Shown here: piece after piece, positions 25,164-34,492 of the stretch
How positions within the stretch are numbered: the stretch's first letter is position 1
How the letters are laid out: every line of letters starts with the position of its first letter
Assembly (NCBI RefSeq): GCF_023093595.1
Contig: NZ_JALLIK010000105.1
Coordinates: forward strand, 1 to 64,000
Direction: 5' to 3'
Length of the DNA stretch: 64,000 nt
Origin: Thauera aromatica_A
GTDB lineage: Bacteria > Pseudomonadota > Gammaproteobacteria > Burkholderiales > Rhodocyclaceae
Notes under the pieces: model-generated
Databases searched by the model: none
Told to the model about the DNA's origin: nothing
Seen by the model: the letters and a program-made list of their open reading frames with translations, nothing else
Program-made: the position numbers and the translations under genes

Positions 25164-26876
25164 ATGGTGCTGTCCGGAGCCGAAATTCTAATCAGGTGCC
25201 TGCAGGAAGAAAAGGTCGAATATGTCTTCGGATACCCCGGCGGCTCGGTCCTGTTCATTTACGATGCGCTGTTCCAGCAGGATCAGGTGCGTCACGTGCT
25301 GGTGCGCCATGAGCAGGCCGCGGTACACGCCGCCGACGGCTTCGCGCGCAGCACCGAGAAGGTCGGCGTCGCGCTGGTGACCTCCGGCCCGGGCGCCACC
25401 AACGCCGTCACCGGCATCGCCACCGCCTACTGCGATTCGATCCCGATGGTGATCATCTCCGGCCAGGTGCCCACCGCGGCGATCGGCCAGGACGCCTTCC
25501 AGGAAGTCGACACCGTGGGCATCACCCGCCCGTGCGTGAAGCACAACTTCCTTGTCAAGGACGTGCGCGACATCGCCTTGACGATGAAGAAGGCCTTCTA
25601 CCTGGCAAAAACCGGGCGCCCCGGTCCGGTGCTGGTCGACATTCCCAAGGACGTGTCGATGCAGAAGTGCGAGTTCGAGTATCCGCAGGAGATCTCGATG
25701 CGCTCGTACAACCCGGTGCTGAAGGGTCACTCCGGCCAGATCAAGAAAGCGGTTCAGCTGCTGCTCGAGGCCAAACGGCCGATGATCTACACCGGCGGCG
25801 GTGTGGTGCTCGCCAACGCCGCCGAGCAGCTCACCCGGCTCACCCGCCTGCTCGGCTACCCGATCACCAACACTCTGATGGGCCTGGGCGGCTACCCCTT
25901 CAGCGACCGCCAGTACCTCGGCATGCCCGGCATGCACGGCACGTTCGAAGCCAACATGGCGATGCACTACAGCGACGTGCTGCTCGCCGTCGGCGCCCGC
26001 TTCGACGACCGCGTCATCGGCAGCCCCGAGCACTTCGCCGAAGAGCCGCGCAAGATCATCCACGTCGACATCGACCCGTCGTCGATCTCCAAGCGCGTCC
26101 GGGTGGACGTGCCGATCGTCGGCGACGTCAGGGACGTGCTCGACGAGATGATCCGTCAGCTCGAAGCCGGCGAGGCCCGCCCCAACCCCGACGCACTCGC
26201 GGCGTGGTGGAAGCAGGTCGAGGAATGGCGCAGCCGCAAGTGCATGGCGTTCAAGAACTCGGACGAGATCATCAAGCCCCAGTTCGTGATCCAGAAGCTG
26301 TGGGAAGTCACCGGCGGCGAGGCGATCGTCACCTCCGACGTCGGCCAGCACCAGATGTGGGCGGCGCAGTATTACGGCTTCGACAAGCCCCGGCGCTGGC
26401 TCAACTCGGGCGGCCTGGGCACGATGGGAGTGGGCATGCCCTACGCGATGGGCGCCCAGCTCGCCAACCCGCACATGCCGGTGGCGTGCGTGACGGGGGA
26501 AGCCTCGATCCAGATGAACATCCAGGAGCTGTCCACCTGCAAGCAGTTCCGCCTGCCGATCAAGATCTGCAACCTCAACAACCGCTACCTCGGCATGGTG
26601 CGCCAGTGGCAGCAGCTGTTCCACGGCGGCCGCTACTCCGAGTCCTACATGGATTCCCTGCCCGACTTCGCCAAGCTCGCCGCGGCCTACGGTCACGTCG
26701 GCTTGCGCATCGAGCGCCCGGCCGACGTCGAGGGCGCGCTGCGCGAGGCCTTCACCACGCACAAGAACGAGCTGGTGTTCCTCGACTTCCAGATCGACGC
26801 CACCGAGAACGTCTATCCGATGGTGCAGGGCGGCAAGGGTCTGACCGAAATGATCCTCTCCGCCGAAGACCTCTGA
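25164..26876 (+). CDS. ilvB: Acetolactate synthase, large (catalytic) subunit
   Basis: A 570-residue ThDP enzyme catalysing the first common step of valine, leucine and isoleucine synthesis. The catalytic glutamate lies in LVRHEQAAVHAADGFAR (pattern only). The central FAD-binding domain carries GMPGMHGTFEAN, and the ThDP-Mg motif is GEASIQMNIQELSTC with NNRYLGMVRQWQ. Gly-Glu replaces the usual Gly-Asp at the start of the ThDP motif, which is seen in several betaproteobacterial IlvB sequences to my recollection. It begins the ilvB-ilvN-ilvC operon. Confidence 0.95.
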   Translation: MVLSGAEILIRCLQEEKVEYVFGYPGGSVLFIYDALFQQDQVRHVLVRHEQAAVHAADGFARSTEKVGVALVTSGPGATNAVTGIATAYCDSIPMVIISGQVPTAAIGQDAFQEVDTVGITRPCVKHNFLVKDVRDIALTMKKAFYLAKTGRPGPVLVDIPKDVSMQKCEFEYPQEISMRSYNPVLKGHSGQIKKAVQLLLEAKRPMIYTGGGVVLANAAEQLTRLTRLLGYPITNTLMGLGGYPFSDRQYLGMPGMHGTFEANMAMHYSDVLLAVGARFDDRVIGSPEHFAEEPRKIIHVDIDPSSISKRVRVDVPIVGDVRDVLDEMIRQLEAGEARPNPDALAAWWKQVEEWRSRKCMAFKNSDEIIKPQFVIQKLWEVTGGEAIVTSDVGQHQMWAAQYYGFDKPRRWLNSGGLGTMGVGMPYAMGAQLANPHMPVACVTGEASIQMNIQELSTCKQFRLPIKICNLNNRYLGMVRQWQQLFHGGRYSESYMDSLPDFAKLAAAYGHVGLRIERPADVEGALREAFTTHKNELVFLDFQIDATENVYPMVQGGKGLTEMILSAEDL

Positions 26877-26911
26877 GCGCCCCTTCTCCGCATCCGGGAC
26901 CGAATACCATC

Positions 26912-27403
26912 ATGCGTCACGTCATTTCCCTCCTGATCGAAAACGAATCCGGCGCGCTGTCGCGCGTCTCCGGGCTGTTCTCCGCGCGCGGCTACAACAT
27001 CGAGTCGCTCACCGTAGCCCCGACCGAAGACTTCTCGATGTCGCGGATGACCATCGTCACCAGCGGCTCGGACGACATCATCGAGCAGATCACCAAGCAG
27101 CTGAACAAGCTCGTCGAGATCGTCAAGGTCGTCGACATCTCCGAAGCCGCCCACATCGAACGCGAACTGATGCTGGTCAAGATCCGCGCCACCGGCAAGG
27201 ACCGCGAAGAAGTGAAGCGCACCGCCGACATCTTCCGCGCCCGCATCATCGATGTCACCGACGCCTCCTACGTCGTCGAGCTGACCGGCAACCAGAGCAA
27301 GCTCGACGCGTTCCTCGGCGCCATCGACCCGGCCCTGATTCTTGAAACCGTGCGCTCCGGCGTCTGCGGCATCGGCCGCGGCGACCGCGTGCTCAAGGTC
27401 TGA
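26912..27403 (+). CDS. ilvN: Acetolactate synthase, small (regulatory) subunit
   Basis: A 163-residue regulatory subunit. The N-terminal ACT domain (residues 3-75: RHVISLLIENESGALSRVSGLF, pattern only, then RGYNIESLTV) binds valine for feedback inhibition; the C-terminal domain begins near residue 80. It lies 35 bp after ilvB. Its length is that of IlvH/IlvN small subunits of proteobacteria; the symbol ilvH would be equally valid. Confidence 0.95.
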   Translation: MRHVISLLIENESGALSRVSGLFSARGYNIESLTVAPTEDFSMSRMTIVTSGSDDIIEQITKQLNKLVEIVKVVDISEAAHIERELMLVKIRATGKDREEVKRTADIFRARIIDVTDASYVVELTGNQSKLDAFLGAIDPALILETVRSGVCGIGRGDRVLKV

Positions 27404-27448
27404 AATCGCCGCTCCCCACCCCGAACCGCAAAGCAAAAAAGGAAAGAC

Positions 27449-28465
27449 ATGAAGGTTTATTACGACAAGGACGCCGACCTCTCCCTGATCAAGGGCAAGA
27501 AGGTCACCATCGTCGGTTACGGCTCGCAGGGCCACGCCCACGCCCAGAACCTGTCCGACTCCGGCGTCAAGGTCACCGTCGGCCTGCGCAAGGGCGGCGC
27601 CTCCTGGGACAAGGCCAAGAACGCCGGCCTGAAGGTCGAGGAAATCGCCAAGGCGGTGAAGACCGCCGACGTCGTCATGATCCTGCTGCCGGACGAGAAC
27701 ATTCCGCAGGTGTACAAGGACGAAGTCGAACCCAACATCAAGAAAGGCGCGGTGCTGGCCTTCGCCCACGGCTTCAACGTCCATTACAACCAGGTCGTGC
27801 CGCGCGACGACCTCGACGTCATCATGGTCGCGCCCAAGGGCCCCGGCCACACCGTGCGTTCCGAATACCTGCGCGGCGGTGGCGTGCCCAGCCTGATCGC
27901 GGTCTACCAGGACAAGTCGGGCAAGGCCAAGGACATCGCCCTGTCCTACGCGGCAGCCAACGGCGGCACCAAGGGCGGCGTCATCGAAACCAACTTCAAG
28001 GAAGAAACCGAGACCGACCTCTTCGGCGAGCAGGCCGTGCTCTGCGGCGGCGCCGTCGAGCTGGTGAAGATGGGTTTCGAGACCCTGACCGAAGCCGGCT
28101 ACGCCCCCGAAATGGCCTACTTCGAGTGCCTCCACGAGCTCAAGCTGATCGTCGACCTGATGTACGAAGGCGGCATCGCCAACATGAACTACTCGATCTC
28201 GAACAACGCCGAATACGGCGAGTACGTGACCGGGCCGGAAGTCATCAACGCTCAGTCGCGCGAAGCGATGCGCAATGCCCTGAAGCGCATCCAGACCGGC
28301 GAATACGCCAAGATGTTCATTCTCGAAGGCAAGACCAACTATCCGAGCATGACCGCCCGCCGTCGCCTCAACGCCGAACACCCGATCGAGCAGGTCGGCG
28401 GCCAGCTGCGCGAGATGATGCCGTGGATCAAGGCCAAGGCCCTGGTGGACAAGTCGAAGAACTGA
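27449..28465 (+). CDS. ilvC: Ketol-acid reductoisomerase
   Basis: A 338-residue class I (short) KARI. The Rossmann motif GYGSQGHAHAQNL binds NADPH, and the knotted C-terminal domain carries the metal and substrate residues (E-T-D-LFGEQ, and the ECLHELKLIVDLMYEGG segment, pattern only). The ATG follows AAAAAAGGAAAG. It converts acetolactate to dihydroxyisovalerate and ends in a strong terminator, which closes the ilvBNC unit. Confidence 0.97.
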   Translation: MKVYYDKDADLSLIKGKKVTIVGYGSQGHAHAQNLSDSGVKVTVGLRKGGASWDKAKNAGLKVEEIAKAVKTADVVMILLPDENIPQVYKDEVEPNIKKGAVLAFAHGFNVHYNQVVPRDDLDVIMVAPKGPGHTVRSEYLRGGGVPSLIAVYQDKSGKAKDIALSYAAANGGTKGGVIETNFKEETETDLFGEQAVLCGGAVELVKMGFETLTEAGYAPEMAYFECLHELKLIVDLMYEGGIANMNYSISNNAEYGEYVTGPEVINAQSREAMRNALKRIQTGEYAKMFILEGKTNYPSMTARRRLNAEHPIEQVGGQLREMMPWIKAKALVDKSKN

Positions 28466-28493
28466 TCTTCAATCCGCCTCGCCCCGTGCGACA

Positions 28494-28528
28494 GGCCGGT
28501 GCCGCCCACTGCGGCACCGGCCTTTTTG
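28494..28528 (+). terminator. Rho-independent terminator after ilvC
   Basis: A 13-bp perfect stem AGGCCGGTGCCGC / GCGGCACCGGCCT, loop CCACT, followed by a T-run. Confidence 0.92.
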
Positions 28529-28623
28529 CTGGCCACGCTCCGTCCATGCCACACCAAGGCACGAATGCCCGAGCGATCGGGGATAAAATCGATCTCTCGG
28601 AATCCCAGGAAGCGACACCGAAC

Positions 28624-29475
28624 GTGAGCCATCCCGACCGTACTCCGCTGCCGATGCTCGACAAGCGCCGCCGCGGCATCTACATCCTGCCCAACCTGTT
28701 CACCACGGCCGCACTCTTCGCCGGCTTCTACGCCATCGTCCAGGCGATGAACAACCGCTTCGAGGCCGCCGCGGTGGCGATCTTCATCGCCATGGTGCTC
28801 GACGGCCTCGACGGGCGCATCGCCCGCCTCACCCACACCCAGAGCGAATTCGGCGCCGAATACGACTCGCTCTCCGACATGGTGTCGTTCGGCGCCGCGC
28901 CCGCCCTGGTGATGTACGAATGGGCGCTGCAGGGCCTGGGCAAGCTGGGCTGGATCGCCGCCTTCATCTACTGCGCCGGCGCCGCGCTGCGCCTGGCGCG
29001 CTTCAATACCAACATCGACGTCGTCGACCGACGCTACTTCCAGGGCCTGCCCAGCCCGGCCGCCGCCGCGCTGATCGCCGGCATGGTCTGGGTCGGCCTG
29101 GACAACGGCTTCAGTGGCGACGAGCTGCGCTGGTACGCCTGCGCGTTGACGATCTTCGCCGGCGTCTCGATGGTGAGCAACGTGTTGTTCTGGAGCGGCA
29201 AGGACATCAACCTGCGCAGGAGCGTGCCCTTCATCGTGCTGATCGCCCTGGTGCTGGCGTTCGCGCTGGTCTCCAGCTACCCGCCGGGCGTGCTGTTCGG
29301 GCTGTTCCTGATCTACGCCGGTTCGGGCTACCTGTTGTGGGCACTGCGCTGGCGCAAGCGCCGTCTACATCGAGCGGGAGCCGCAGCCACCACCGAGCCT
29401 CCGTCCCCCCAGAACAACGATGCGTCCGCCGAATCCGGCGCGGACGCGGCATCCGACCCCGGGAGCAAGCCATGA
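28624..29475 (+). CDS. pssA: CDP-diacylglycerol-serine O-phosphatidyltransferase
   Basis: A 283-residue, type II membrane-bound phosphatidylserine synthase, providing the precursor of phosphatidylethanolamine. The CDP-alcohol phosphotransferase signature D-G-x2-D-G-x-x-A-R-x8-G-x3-D-x3-D is complete in the stretch from about 58 to 85. Six to eight hydrophobic helices follow. The start is a GTG at 28624 with AGGA upstream; an ATG ten codons later is possible. The last ~45 residues are polar and probably disordered. The stop overlaps the leuA start (ATGA). Confidence 0.9.
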   Translation: MSHPDRTPLPMLDKRRRGIYILPNLFTTAALFAGFYAIVQAMNNRFEAAAVAIFIAMVLDGLDGRIARLTHTQSEFGAEYDSLSDMVSFGAAPALVMYEWALQGLGKLGWIAAFIYCAGAALRLARFNTNIDVVDRRYFQGLPSPAAAALIAGMVWVGLDNGFSGDELRWYACALTIFAGVSMVSNVLFWSGKDINLRRSVPFIVLIALVLAFALVSSYPPGVLFGLFLIYAGSGYLLWALRWRKRRLHRAGAAATTEPPSPQNNDASAESGADAASDPGSKP

Positions 29476-31007
29476 AAGACCCGTTGATCATTTTCGACAC
29501 CACCCTGCGCGACGGCGAACAAAGCCCGGGCGCATCGATGACGCGCGAAGAGAAACTGCGCATCGCCCGCCAGCTCGAGCGCATGCGTGTCGATGTCATC
29601 GAGGCCGGCTTCGCCGCCGCTTCCAACGGCGATTTCGAAGCCGTGCGCACCATCGCCGAGGCGGTCAGGGAATCCACCGTGTGCTCGCTCGCGCGCGCCA
29701 ACGAGAACGACATCCGGCGCTCGGGCGAGGCCATCCGCCCTGCCGCCCGCGGCCGCATCCACACCTTCATCGCCACCAGCCCGATCCACATGGAGAAGAA
29801 GCTGCGGATGACACCCGATCAGGTCGTCGAGCAGGCCGTGAAGGCGATCGGCTGGGCACGCGAATACACCGACGACGTCGAGTTTTCCGCCGAGGACGCC
29901 GGCCGCTCCGAAATCGACTTCCTCGTGCGCATCTTCGAGGCCGTGATCCGGGCGGGCGCGAAGACGATCAACGTCCCCGACACCGTCGGCTACAACGTCC
30001 CCGAGCAGTACGCAGCGACGATCCGGACCCTGATCGAGCGCGTCCCCAATGCCGACCGGGTGGTGTGGTCGGTGCATTGCCACAACGATCTCGGCCTCGC
30101 CGTGGCCAACTCGCTCGCCGCAGTGCGCGCCGGCGCGCGCCAGGTCGAATGCACGATCAACGGCCTCGGCGAGCGCGCCGGCAACGCCTCGCTTGAGGAG
30201 ATCGTGATGGCGGTGCGCACCCGCGCCGACGTCTTCCCGGTCGAAACCCGCATCGACACCACCCAGATTGTGCCCGCCTCCAAGCTGGTGTCGCAGATCA
30301 CCGGCTACCCGGTGCAGCCGAACAAGGCCATCGTCGGCGCCAATGCTTTCGCCCACGAGTCCGGCATCCACCAGGACGGGGTGCTCAAGCACCGCGAGAC
30401 CTACGAAATCATGCGCGCCGAAGACGTCGGCTGGGGTGCCAACAAGCTCGTGCTCGGCAAGCACTCCGGGCGCAACGCGTTCCGCGCGCGGCTGCAGGAA
30501 CTGGGCATCGACATCGGCGGCGAAGAGCACCTCAACCACGCCTTCACCCGCTTCAAGGAACTCGCCGACAAGAAACTCGAGATCTTCGACGAAGATCTCC
30601 ACGCCCTGATGAGCGACGAGGAGGTCACCCCCGAAACCGAACGCTACCGGCTGGTGTCGAGCTGCTTCCATTCCGAAACCGGCGAGAAGCCGCGCGCCGA
30701 GATCACGCTGGCGATCGACGGCGTCGAGCGCCGCACCCAGGCCGAAGGCTCGGGCCCGGTCGATGCTGCGTTCAAGGCCATCGAGGCGGTCGCCGCGAGC
30801 GGCAGCGAACTGCTGCTCTACTCGGTCAATGCGATCACCACCGGCACCGACGCCCAGGGCGAAGTCACCGTGCGCCTGTCGCGCAGCGGCCGTGTGATGG
30901 ACGGCCAGGGCGCCGACACCGACATCATCGTCGCCTCGGCCAAGGCCTACCTCAACGCACTCAACAAGCTGCAGACCGGCGCGGAAAAGCTCAACCCCCA
31001 AGTCTGA
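29472..31007 (+). CDS. leuA: 2-isopropylmalate synthase
   Basis: A 511-residue enzyme condensing acetyl-CoA with 2-ketoisovalerate, the first step specific to leucine. The DTTLRDGEQSPG motif at the N-terminus and HCHNDLGLAVANSL (metal-binding histidines) mark the TIM barrel. Residues of about 390-511 form the LeuA dimer domain that binds leucine for feedback. It is translationally coupled to pssA and follows ilvBNC, so the branched-chain genes are nearly contiguous. Confidence 0.96.
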   Translation: MKDPLIIFDTTLRDGEQSPGASMTREEKLRIARQLERMRVDVIEAGFAAASNGDFEAVRTIAEAVRESTVCSLARANENDIRRSGEAIRPAARGRIHTFIATSPIHMEKKLRMTPDQVVEQAVKAIGWAREYTDDVEFSAEDAGRSEIDFLVRIFEAVIRAGAKTINVPDTVGYNVPEQYAATIRTLIERVPNADRVVWSVHCHNDLGLAVANSLAAVRAGARQVECTINGLGERAGNASLEEIVMAVRTRADVFPVETRIDTTQIVPASKLVSQITGYPVQPNKAIVGANAFAHESGIHQDGVLKHRETYEIMRAEDVGWGANKLVLGKHSGRNAFRARLQELGIDIGGEEHLNHAFTRFKELADKKLEIFDEDLHALMSDEEVTPETERYRLVSSCFHSETGEKPRAEITLAIDGVERRTQAEGSGPVDAAFKAIEAVAASGSELLLYSVNAITTGTDAQGEVTVRLSRSGRVMDGQGADTDIIVASAKAYLNALNKLQTGAEKLNPQV

Positions 31008-31046
31008 GCGGCGCTGTCACCGGCCGCCAGTATCACGTCCGCCGCA

Positions 31047-31076
31047 CCGGGCGGCGGCGCATGCGCTGCCGCCCGG
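31047..31076. terminator. GC-rich hairpin between leuA and the DUF2069 gene
   Basis: A perfect 9-bp stem CCGGGCGGC / GCCGCCCGG between the convergent leuA and DUF2069 genes. There is no clear T-run, so it may act as a transcript end or only as a 3' stabiliser. Confidence 0.4.
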
Positions 31077-31110
31077 CCTTGCCCGGCACCACGGCGAATG
31101 CACCGCGCGC

Positions 31111-31464
31111 TCAATCCCGCTTCAGGCGGGACGGCGCGGTGTTGCGCGCATGCAAGGTCGTGCTGGCGAACAGCGTCGCCGCGAGCACGATCTCGAAGGC
31201 AGCGAGCACGCCCGTCGCCCCCGGGTCGCCGACCCGCAGCACGCCTTCGGTGACATACAGCAGAGCCAGCATCGACATCCACTGCGAGGTATACCGCCTG
31301 CCGCGCAGGATGCCGAACACCGCCGCCAGCAGGGGCAGCGCTTTCAGGATCAGCCACGAGCCGCCCGGACGCAGCGGCGCCAGCCAACCCTCCCACAGCA
31401 CGCACAGCGCGATCAGCGCGAGCAGGCTTACGCTCGACACGCTCGCCAGCCGCTGCGGGCTCAT
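31111..31464 (-). CDS. DUF2069 membrane protein
   Basis: A 117-residue protein with four predicted helices, matching the DUF2069 family (LWEGWLAPLRPGGSWLILKALPLL, pattern only; then RRYTSQWMSMLALLYVTEGVLR). Function is unknown. It is conserved next to wrbA-like genes in betaproteobacteria; here its start overlaps the stop of that gene (ATGA). Confidence 0.85.
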   Translation of the reverse strand: MSPQRLASVSSVSLLALIALCVLWEGWLAPLRPGGSWLILKALPLLAAVFGILRGRRYTSQWMSMLALLYVTEGVLRVGDPGATGVLAAFEIVLAATLFASTTLHARNTAPSRLKRD

Positions 31465-32060
31465 CGCCGCCTCGCCAGGCGCAGTGCCGTATCCGCCAGG
31501 CGCCGGCCCTGCGCCCGCGCGAGTACGAGTTCTTCGGGGCTGAGCACGGCCTGGCCGTCGCGCCCGGCGACGTGGCTCGCACCGTAAGGCGTGCCCCCGC
31601 TGCGTGTCGCATCGAGCGCAAGCTCGCTGTACGGGATGCCGAGCAGCAGCATGCCGTGGTGCAGCAAAGGCAGCATCATGCTCAGCAAAGTGGTCTCCTG
31701 ACCGCCGTGCATGCTGCCGCTGGACGTGAACACGCACGCCGGCTTGCCCTCGAGCGCGCCGTTGGCCCAGGCTCCGCCCAGGCCATCGACAAAATACTTC
31801 AGCGGCGCGGCCATGTTGCCGAACCGGGTCGGGCTTCCGAGCGCCAGACCGATGCACTCTTCCAGATCCCGCAACTCGGCGTAGGGCGGCCCTGCGGCGG
31901 GGATGTCGTCCTCCGTCGCCTCGCACACGGCCGAAACCTTCGGCACCGTGCGCACGCGCGCCGCCGCGCCCGGCACTTCGTGGATGCCGGCGGCGATCTG
32001 CTCGGCGAGCGCCCGCACCGAGCCGCGGTGGCTGTAATAAAGGACGAGGATTTCCTGCAT
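31461..32060 (-). CDS. NAD(P)H:quinone oxidoreductase, WrbA-like flavodoxin
   Basis: A 199-residue flavodoxin-fold protein. FMN phosphate loop YYSHRGSVRALA, the GSPTRFGNMAAPLKYFVDG segment and the TSSGSMHGGQETTLLSM loop are typical of WrbA. It should reduce quinones by two electrons and protect against redox cycling. The start at 32060 follows GGGAAG at 7 nt. It forms a two-gene unit with the DUF2069 gene. Confidence 0.88.
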   Translation of the reverse strand: MQEILVLYYSHRGSVRALAEQIAAGIHEVPGAAARVRTVPKVSAVCEATEDDIPAAGPPYAELRDLEECIGLALGSPTRFGNMAAPLKYFVDGLGGAWANGALEGKPACVFTSSGSMHGGQETTLLSMMLPLLHHGMLLLGIPYSELALDATRSGGTPYGASHVAGRDGQAVLSPEELVLARAQGRRLADTALRLARRR

Positions 32061-32173
32061 GGACGGACTTCCCAGAGAAGCGCGCAATCGGCCGGGCTCC
32101 GATTATAGCTTCCACCTTCCTCGAACACGGACGCGGAGAGGCGCCGGGACACACCCGCCGACGCACACCCGCC

Positions 32174-32202
32174 TTGCCCCGAAGCGATCCTTCCCTTATA
32201 AT
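32174..32202 (+). promoter_or_regulatory. Sigma-70 promoter of the rpsP operon
   Basis: TTGCCC, exactly 17 bp, TATAAT (perfect -10), 37 bp before the rpsP ATG. The AT-rich start region after the -10 is typical of ribosomal protein promoters. Confidence 0.75.
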
Positions 32203-32238
32203 TCGCCGTTTTTCGCACTCACCGATCAGGAAAATCAC

Positions 32239-32490
32239 ATGGTCGTCATTCGCCTTGCCCGTGGTGGCGCCAAGAAGCGCCCGTTCTTCAACATCGTTGC
32301 CGCCGATTCCCGCAATCGCTGCGACGGCCGCTTCATCGAGCGCGTCGGCTATTACAACCCGATCGCCTCCGGTGCCGAAAAAGGTCTGGTGGTCAACACC
32401 GAGCGCCTGAGCTACTGGGAACAGAACGGCGCTCAGCTGTCGCCGACCGTCGCCCGCCTGGTCAAGCAGGCCGCCAAGGCTGCTGGCTGA
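32239..32490 (+). CDS. rpsP: 30S ribosomal protein S16
   Basis: An 83-residue S16. The N-terminus VVIRLARGGAKKRPFFNIV and the ERVGYYNPIA block are diagnostic. CAGGAAA precedes the ATG. It is the first gene of the conserved rpsP-rimM-trmD-rplS operon, directly behind a strong promoter. Confidence 0.98.
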   Translation: MVVIRLARGGAKKRPFFNIVAADSRNRCDGRFIERVGYYNPIASGAEKGLVVNTERLSYWEQNGAQLSPTVARLVKQAAKAAG

Positions 32491-32521
32491 TCAGCGCCAC
32501 CCTGCTTCGGCGGAACCGCGC

Positions 32522-33040
32522 ATGATCGTACTGGGGCGCATTGTCGCCCCTTTTGGCGTTCAGGGCTGGGTCAAGGTCCACCCTTTCGGTGACGACCCGC
32601 TGGCGTGGCGCACAATGCCGCACTGGTGGCTGTGCGCCGACGACCATGCTGCGGAAGGACAATGGCAGCGTTTCACCCTGAAAGCCTGCCGCATGCATGG
32701 CAAGGGGCTGGTTGCCAGCTTTGCCGAAGTTGTCGATCGCAACGCAGCCGAGGCGCTCGACGGCTATTACGTCGCCGCGCCGCGGGAGGCACTGCCCCAA
32801 CCCGCCGAAAACGAATACTACTGGGGCGATCTCATCGGCCTGGCGGTCGAAAACGAAGCGGGCGAAGCCCTCGGCACGGTCAGCGGGCTGCTGTCGACCG
32901 GTGCGCACGACGTATTGCAGGTTCGGGACGGGACGGACAAGGACGCCGCCGAACGGCTCATCCCCTTCGTCGCCGCCTACATTCTGGACGTAGACCTCGC
33001 CGCCCGGCGCATCCGGGTGAGCTGGGCAAAGGACTGGTAG
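32522..33040 (+). CDS. rimM: 16S rRNA processing protein RimM
   Basis: A 172-residue assembly factor that binds S19 during 30S head maturation. It has an N-terminal RimM beta-barrel (LGRIVAPFGVQGWVKV) and a C-terminal PRC barrel (about 95-172: YYWGDLIGLAV, then LIPFVAAYILDVDL). It lies 31 bp after rpsP and 7 bp before trmD. Confidence 0.97.
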   Translation: MIVLGRIVAPFGVQGWVKVHPFGDDPLAWRTMPHWWLCADDHAAEGQWQRFTLKACRMHGKGLVASFAEVVDRNAAEALDGYYVAAPREALPQPAENEYYWGDLIGLAVENEAGEALGTVSGLLSTGAHDVLQVRDGTDKDAAERLIPFVAAYILDVDLAARRIRVSWAKDW

Positions 33041-33047
33041 GCCCGCG

Positions 33048-33896
33048 GTGAACGCGCAGGCGGCCGCACAGGGCAAAGACGGGGAAAGCGGAGAGAGCAG
33101 GCATGCGATCGCGGGAGGGCCGCGCCGCTACGATGTGATCACCCTGTTCCCGGAGATGTTCGCCGCTCTCACCGGCAGCGGCATCACCCGGCGGGCGAAG
33201 GAACGCGGGCTCTACGAACTGGCGTTCCACAACCCACGCGACTTCACCCACGATCCGCACCGCACGGTGGACGACCGCCCGTACGGCGGCGGGCCGGGGA
33301 TGGTGATGCTGATCGAACCGCTGATGCAGTCGATCGCCGCGGCGCGCAGTGCCCAGCGGGCAGCGAGCGGGCACTGCGGCAAGGTCGTCTATCTGTCGCC
33401 GCAGGGTCGCCGGCTGGACCAGGCGGCGGTGCTGGAACTGGCCGCGGAGCCCGGCCTGGTGCTGCTGTGCGGGCGCTACGAGGGCGTCGACCAGCGCCTG
33501 ATCGAGCGCGCAGTCGATGAGGAAGTGTCGCTCGGCGACTTCGTGCTGTCGGGCGGTGAACTGCCGGCGATGGTGCTGCTCGATGCGATCGTGCGCCAGT
33601 TGCCGGGCGCACTGAACACGGCCGATTCGGCGCAGGAAGATTCCTTCGTCGACGGCCTGCTCGATTGTCCGCATTACACGCGGCCTGAGTTGTACGAGAA
33701 TGACCGGGTGCCCGACGTGCTGTTGTCGGGCAACCACGCGGCCATCCGCCGCTGGCGGCTGAAGCAGTCCCTCGGCCGCACCTGGCTGCGCCGCCCCGAT
33801 CTGCTGGCGGCGCGCCAGCTGAGCAAGACCGAATTGAAACTGCTTGAGGAATTCAGGCAGGAGCAAGCCGGGGCCAAAGGCGGCAGTAGCGCCTGA
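33048..33896 (+). CDS. trmD: tRNA (guanine-N1)-methyltransferase
   Basis: A 282-residue SPOUT enzyme making m1G37 in tRNAs. The DVITLFPEMF start of the domain, the PYGGGPGMVM block, the trefoil-knot sequence LLCGRYEGVDQRL and GDFVLSGGELPAM are complete. The GTG at 33048 gives a 23-residue N-terminal extension compared with most TrmD; no better in-frame start lies closer to the domain. It is third in the rpsP operon. Confidence 0.95.
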   Translation: MNAQAAAQGKDGESGESRHAIAGGPRRYDVITLFPEMFAALTGSGITRRAKERGLYELAFHNPRDFTHDPHRTVDDRPYGGGPGMVMLIEPLMQSIAAARSAQRAASGHCGKVVYLSPQGRRLDQAAVLELAAEPGLVLLCGRYEGVDQRLIERAVDEEVSLGDFVLSGGELPAMVLLDAIVRQLPGALNTADSAQEDSFVDGLLDCPHYTRPELYENDRVPDVLLSGNHAAIRRWRLKQSLGRTWLRRPDLLAARQLSKTELKLLEEFRQEQAGAKGGSSA

Positions 33897-33993
33897 ACGC
33901 CCGATCACAAACGGCACGCACCAGGTGGCGACCTGCTCTGCGGCCAGGCCGATGCGAACGACAAAGGCCGACAACATTGATGGAGCATCCGCA

Positions 33994-34404
33994 ATGAACC
34001 TGATTCAGCAACTCGAACAGGAAGAAATCGCCCGCCTCACCCAGGGCAAGACGCTCCCCGCGTTCGCCCCGGGCGACACGGTGATCGTCCAGGTCAAGGT
34101 GAAGGAAGGCAACCGCGAACGGCTGCAGGCCTACGAAGGCGTGGTCATCGCCAAGCGCAACCGCGGCCTCAACTCGTCCTTCATCGTCCGCAAGATCTCT
34201 TCGGGCGAAGGCGTGGAGCGTACTTTCCAGACCTACTCGCCGCTGGTGGCCGGAGTCGAAGTCAAGCGCCGCGGCGACGTCCGTCGCGCCAAGCTGTACT
34301 ACCTGCGCCAGCGTTCGGGCAAGTCCGCACGGATCAAGGAAAAGCTCGACTACAAGGCCGCCGCCGCCAAGAAGGCCGCTGCGCAGCAACAGCAGCAGGG
34401 CTGA
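33994..34404 (+). CDS. rplS: 50S ribosomal protein L19
   Basis: A 136-residue L19. The FAPGDTVIVQVKVKEGNRERLQ stretch (pattern only), FIVRKISSGEGVERTFQTYSP and RRAKLYYLR are family hallmarks. The C-terminal tail is extended by about 20 Ala/Lys/Gln residues ending in a glutamine run, beyond the usual 115-residue length. It is the last gene of the operon and is followed by a terminator. Confidence 0.97.
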   Translation: MNLIQQLEQEEIARLTQGKTLPAFAPGDTVIVQVKVKEGNRERLQAYEGVVIAKRNRGLNSSFIVRKISSGEGVERTFQTYSPLVAGVEVKRRGDVRRAKLYYLRQRSGKSARIKEKLDYKAAAAKKAAAQQQQQG

Positions 34405-34434
34405 GCGCCGTTCCGGCGCCCCGCTTGATGCTGA

Positions 34435-34459
34435 AACGGGCCTGCGGGCCCGTTTTTTT
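34435..34459 (+). terminator. Terminator after rplS (usable in both directions)
   Basis: Stem AACGGGCC / GGCCCGTT, loop TGCG, then seven T on the + strand; the A-run on the other side is short. It lies between convergent rplS and lptG. Confidence 0.85.
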
Positions 34460-34492
34460 CGCTCCGTTCATTTCGCCGGGATGCGCCCGCCT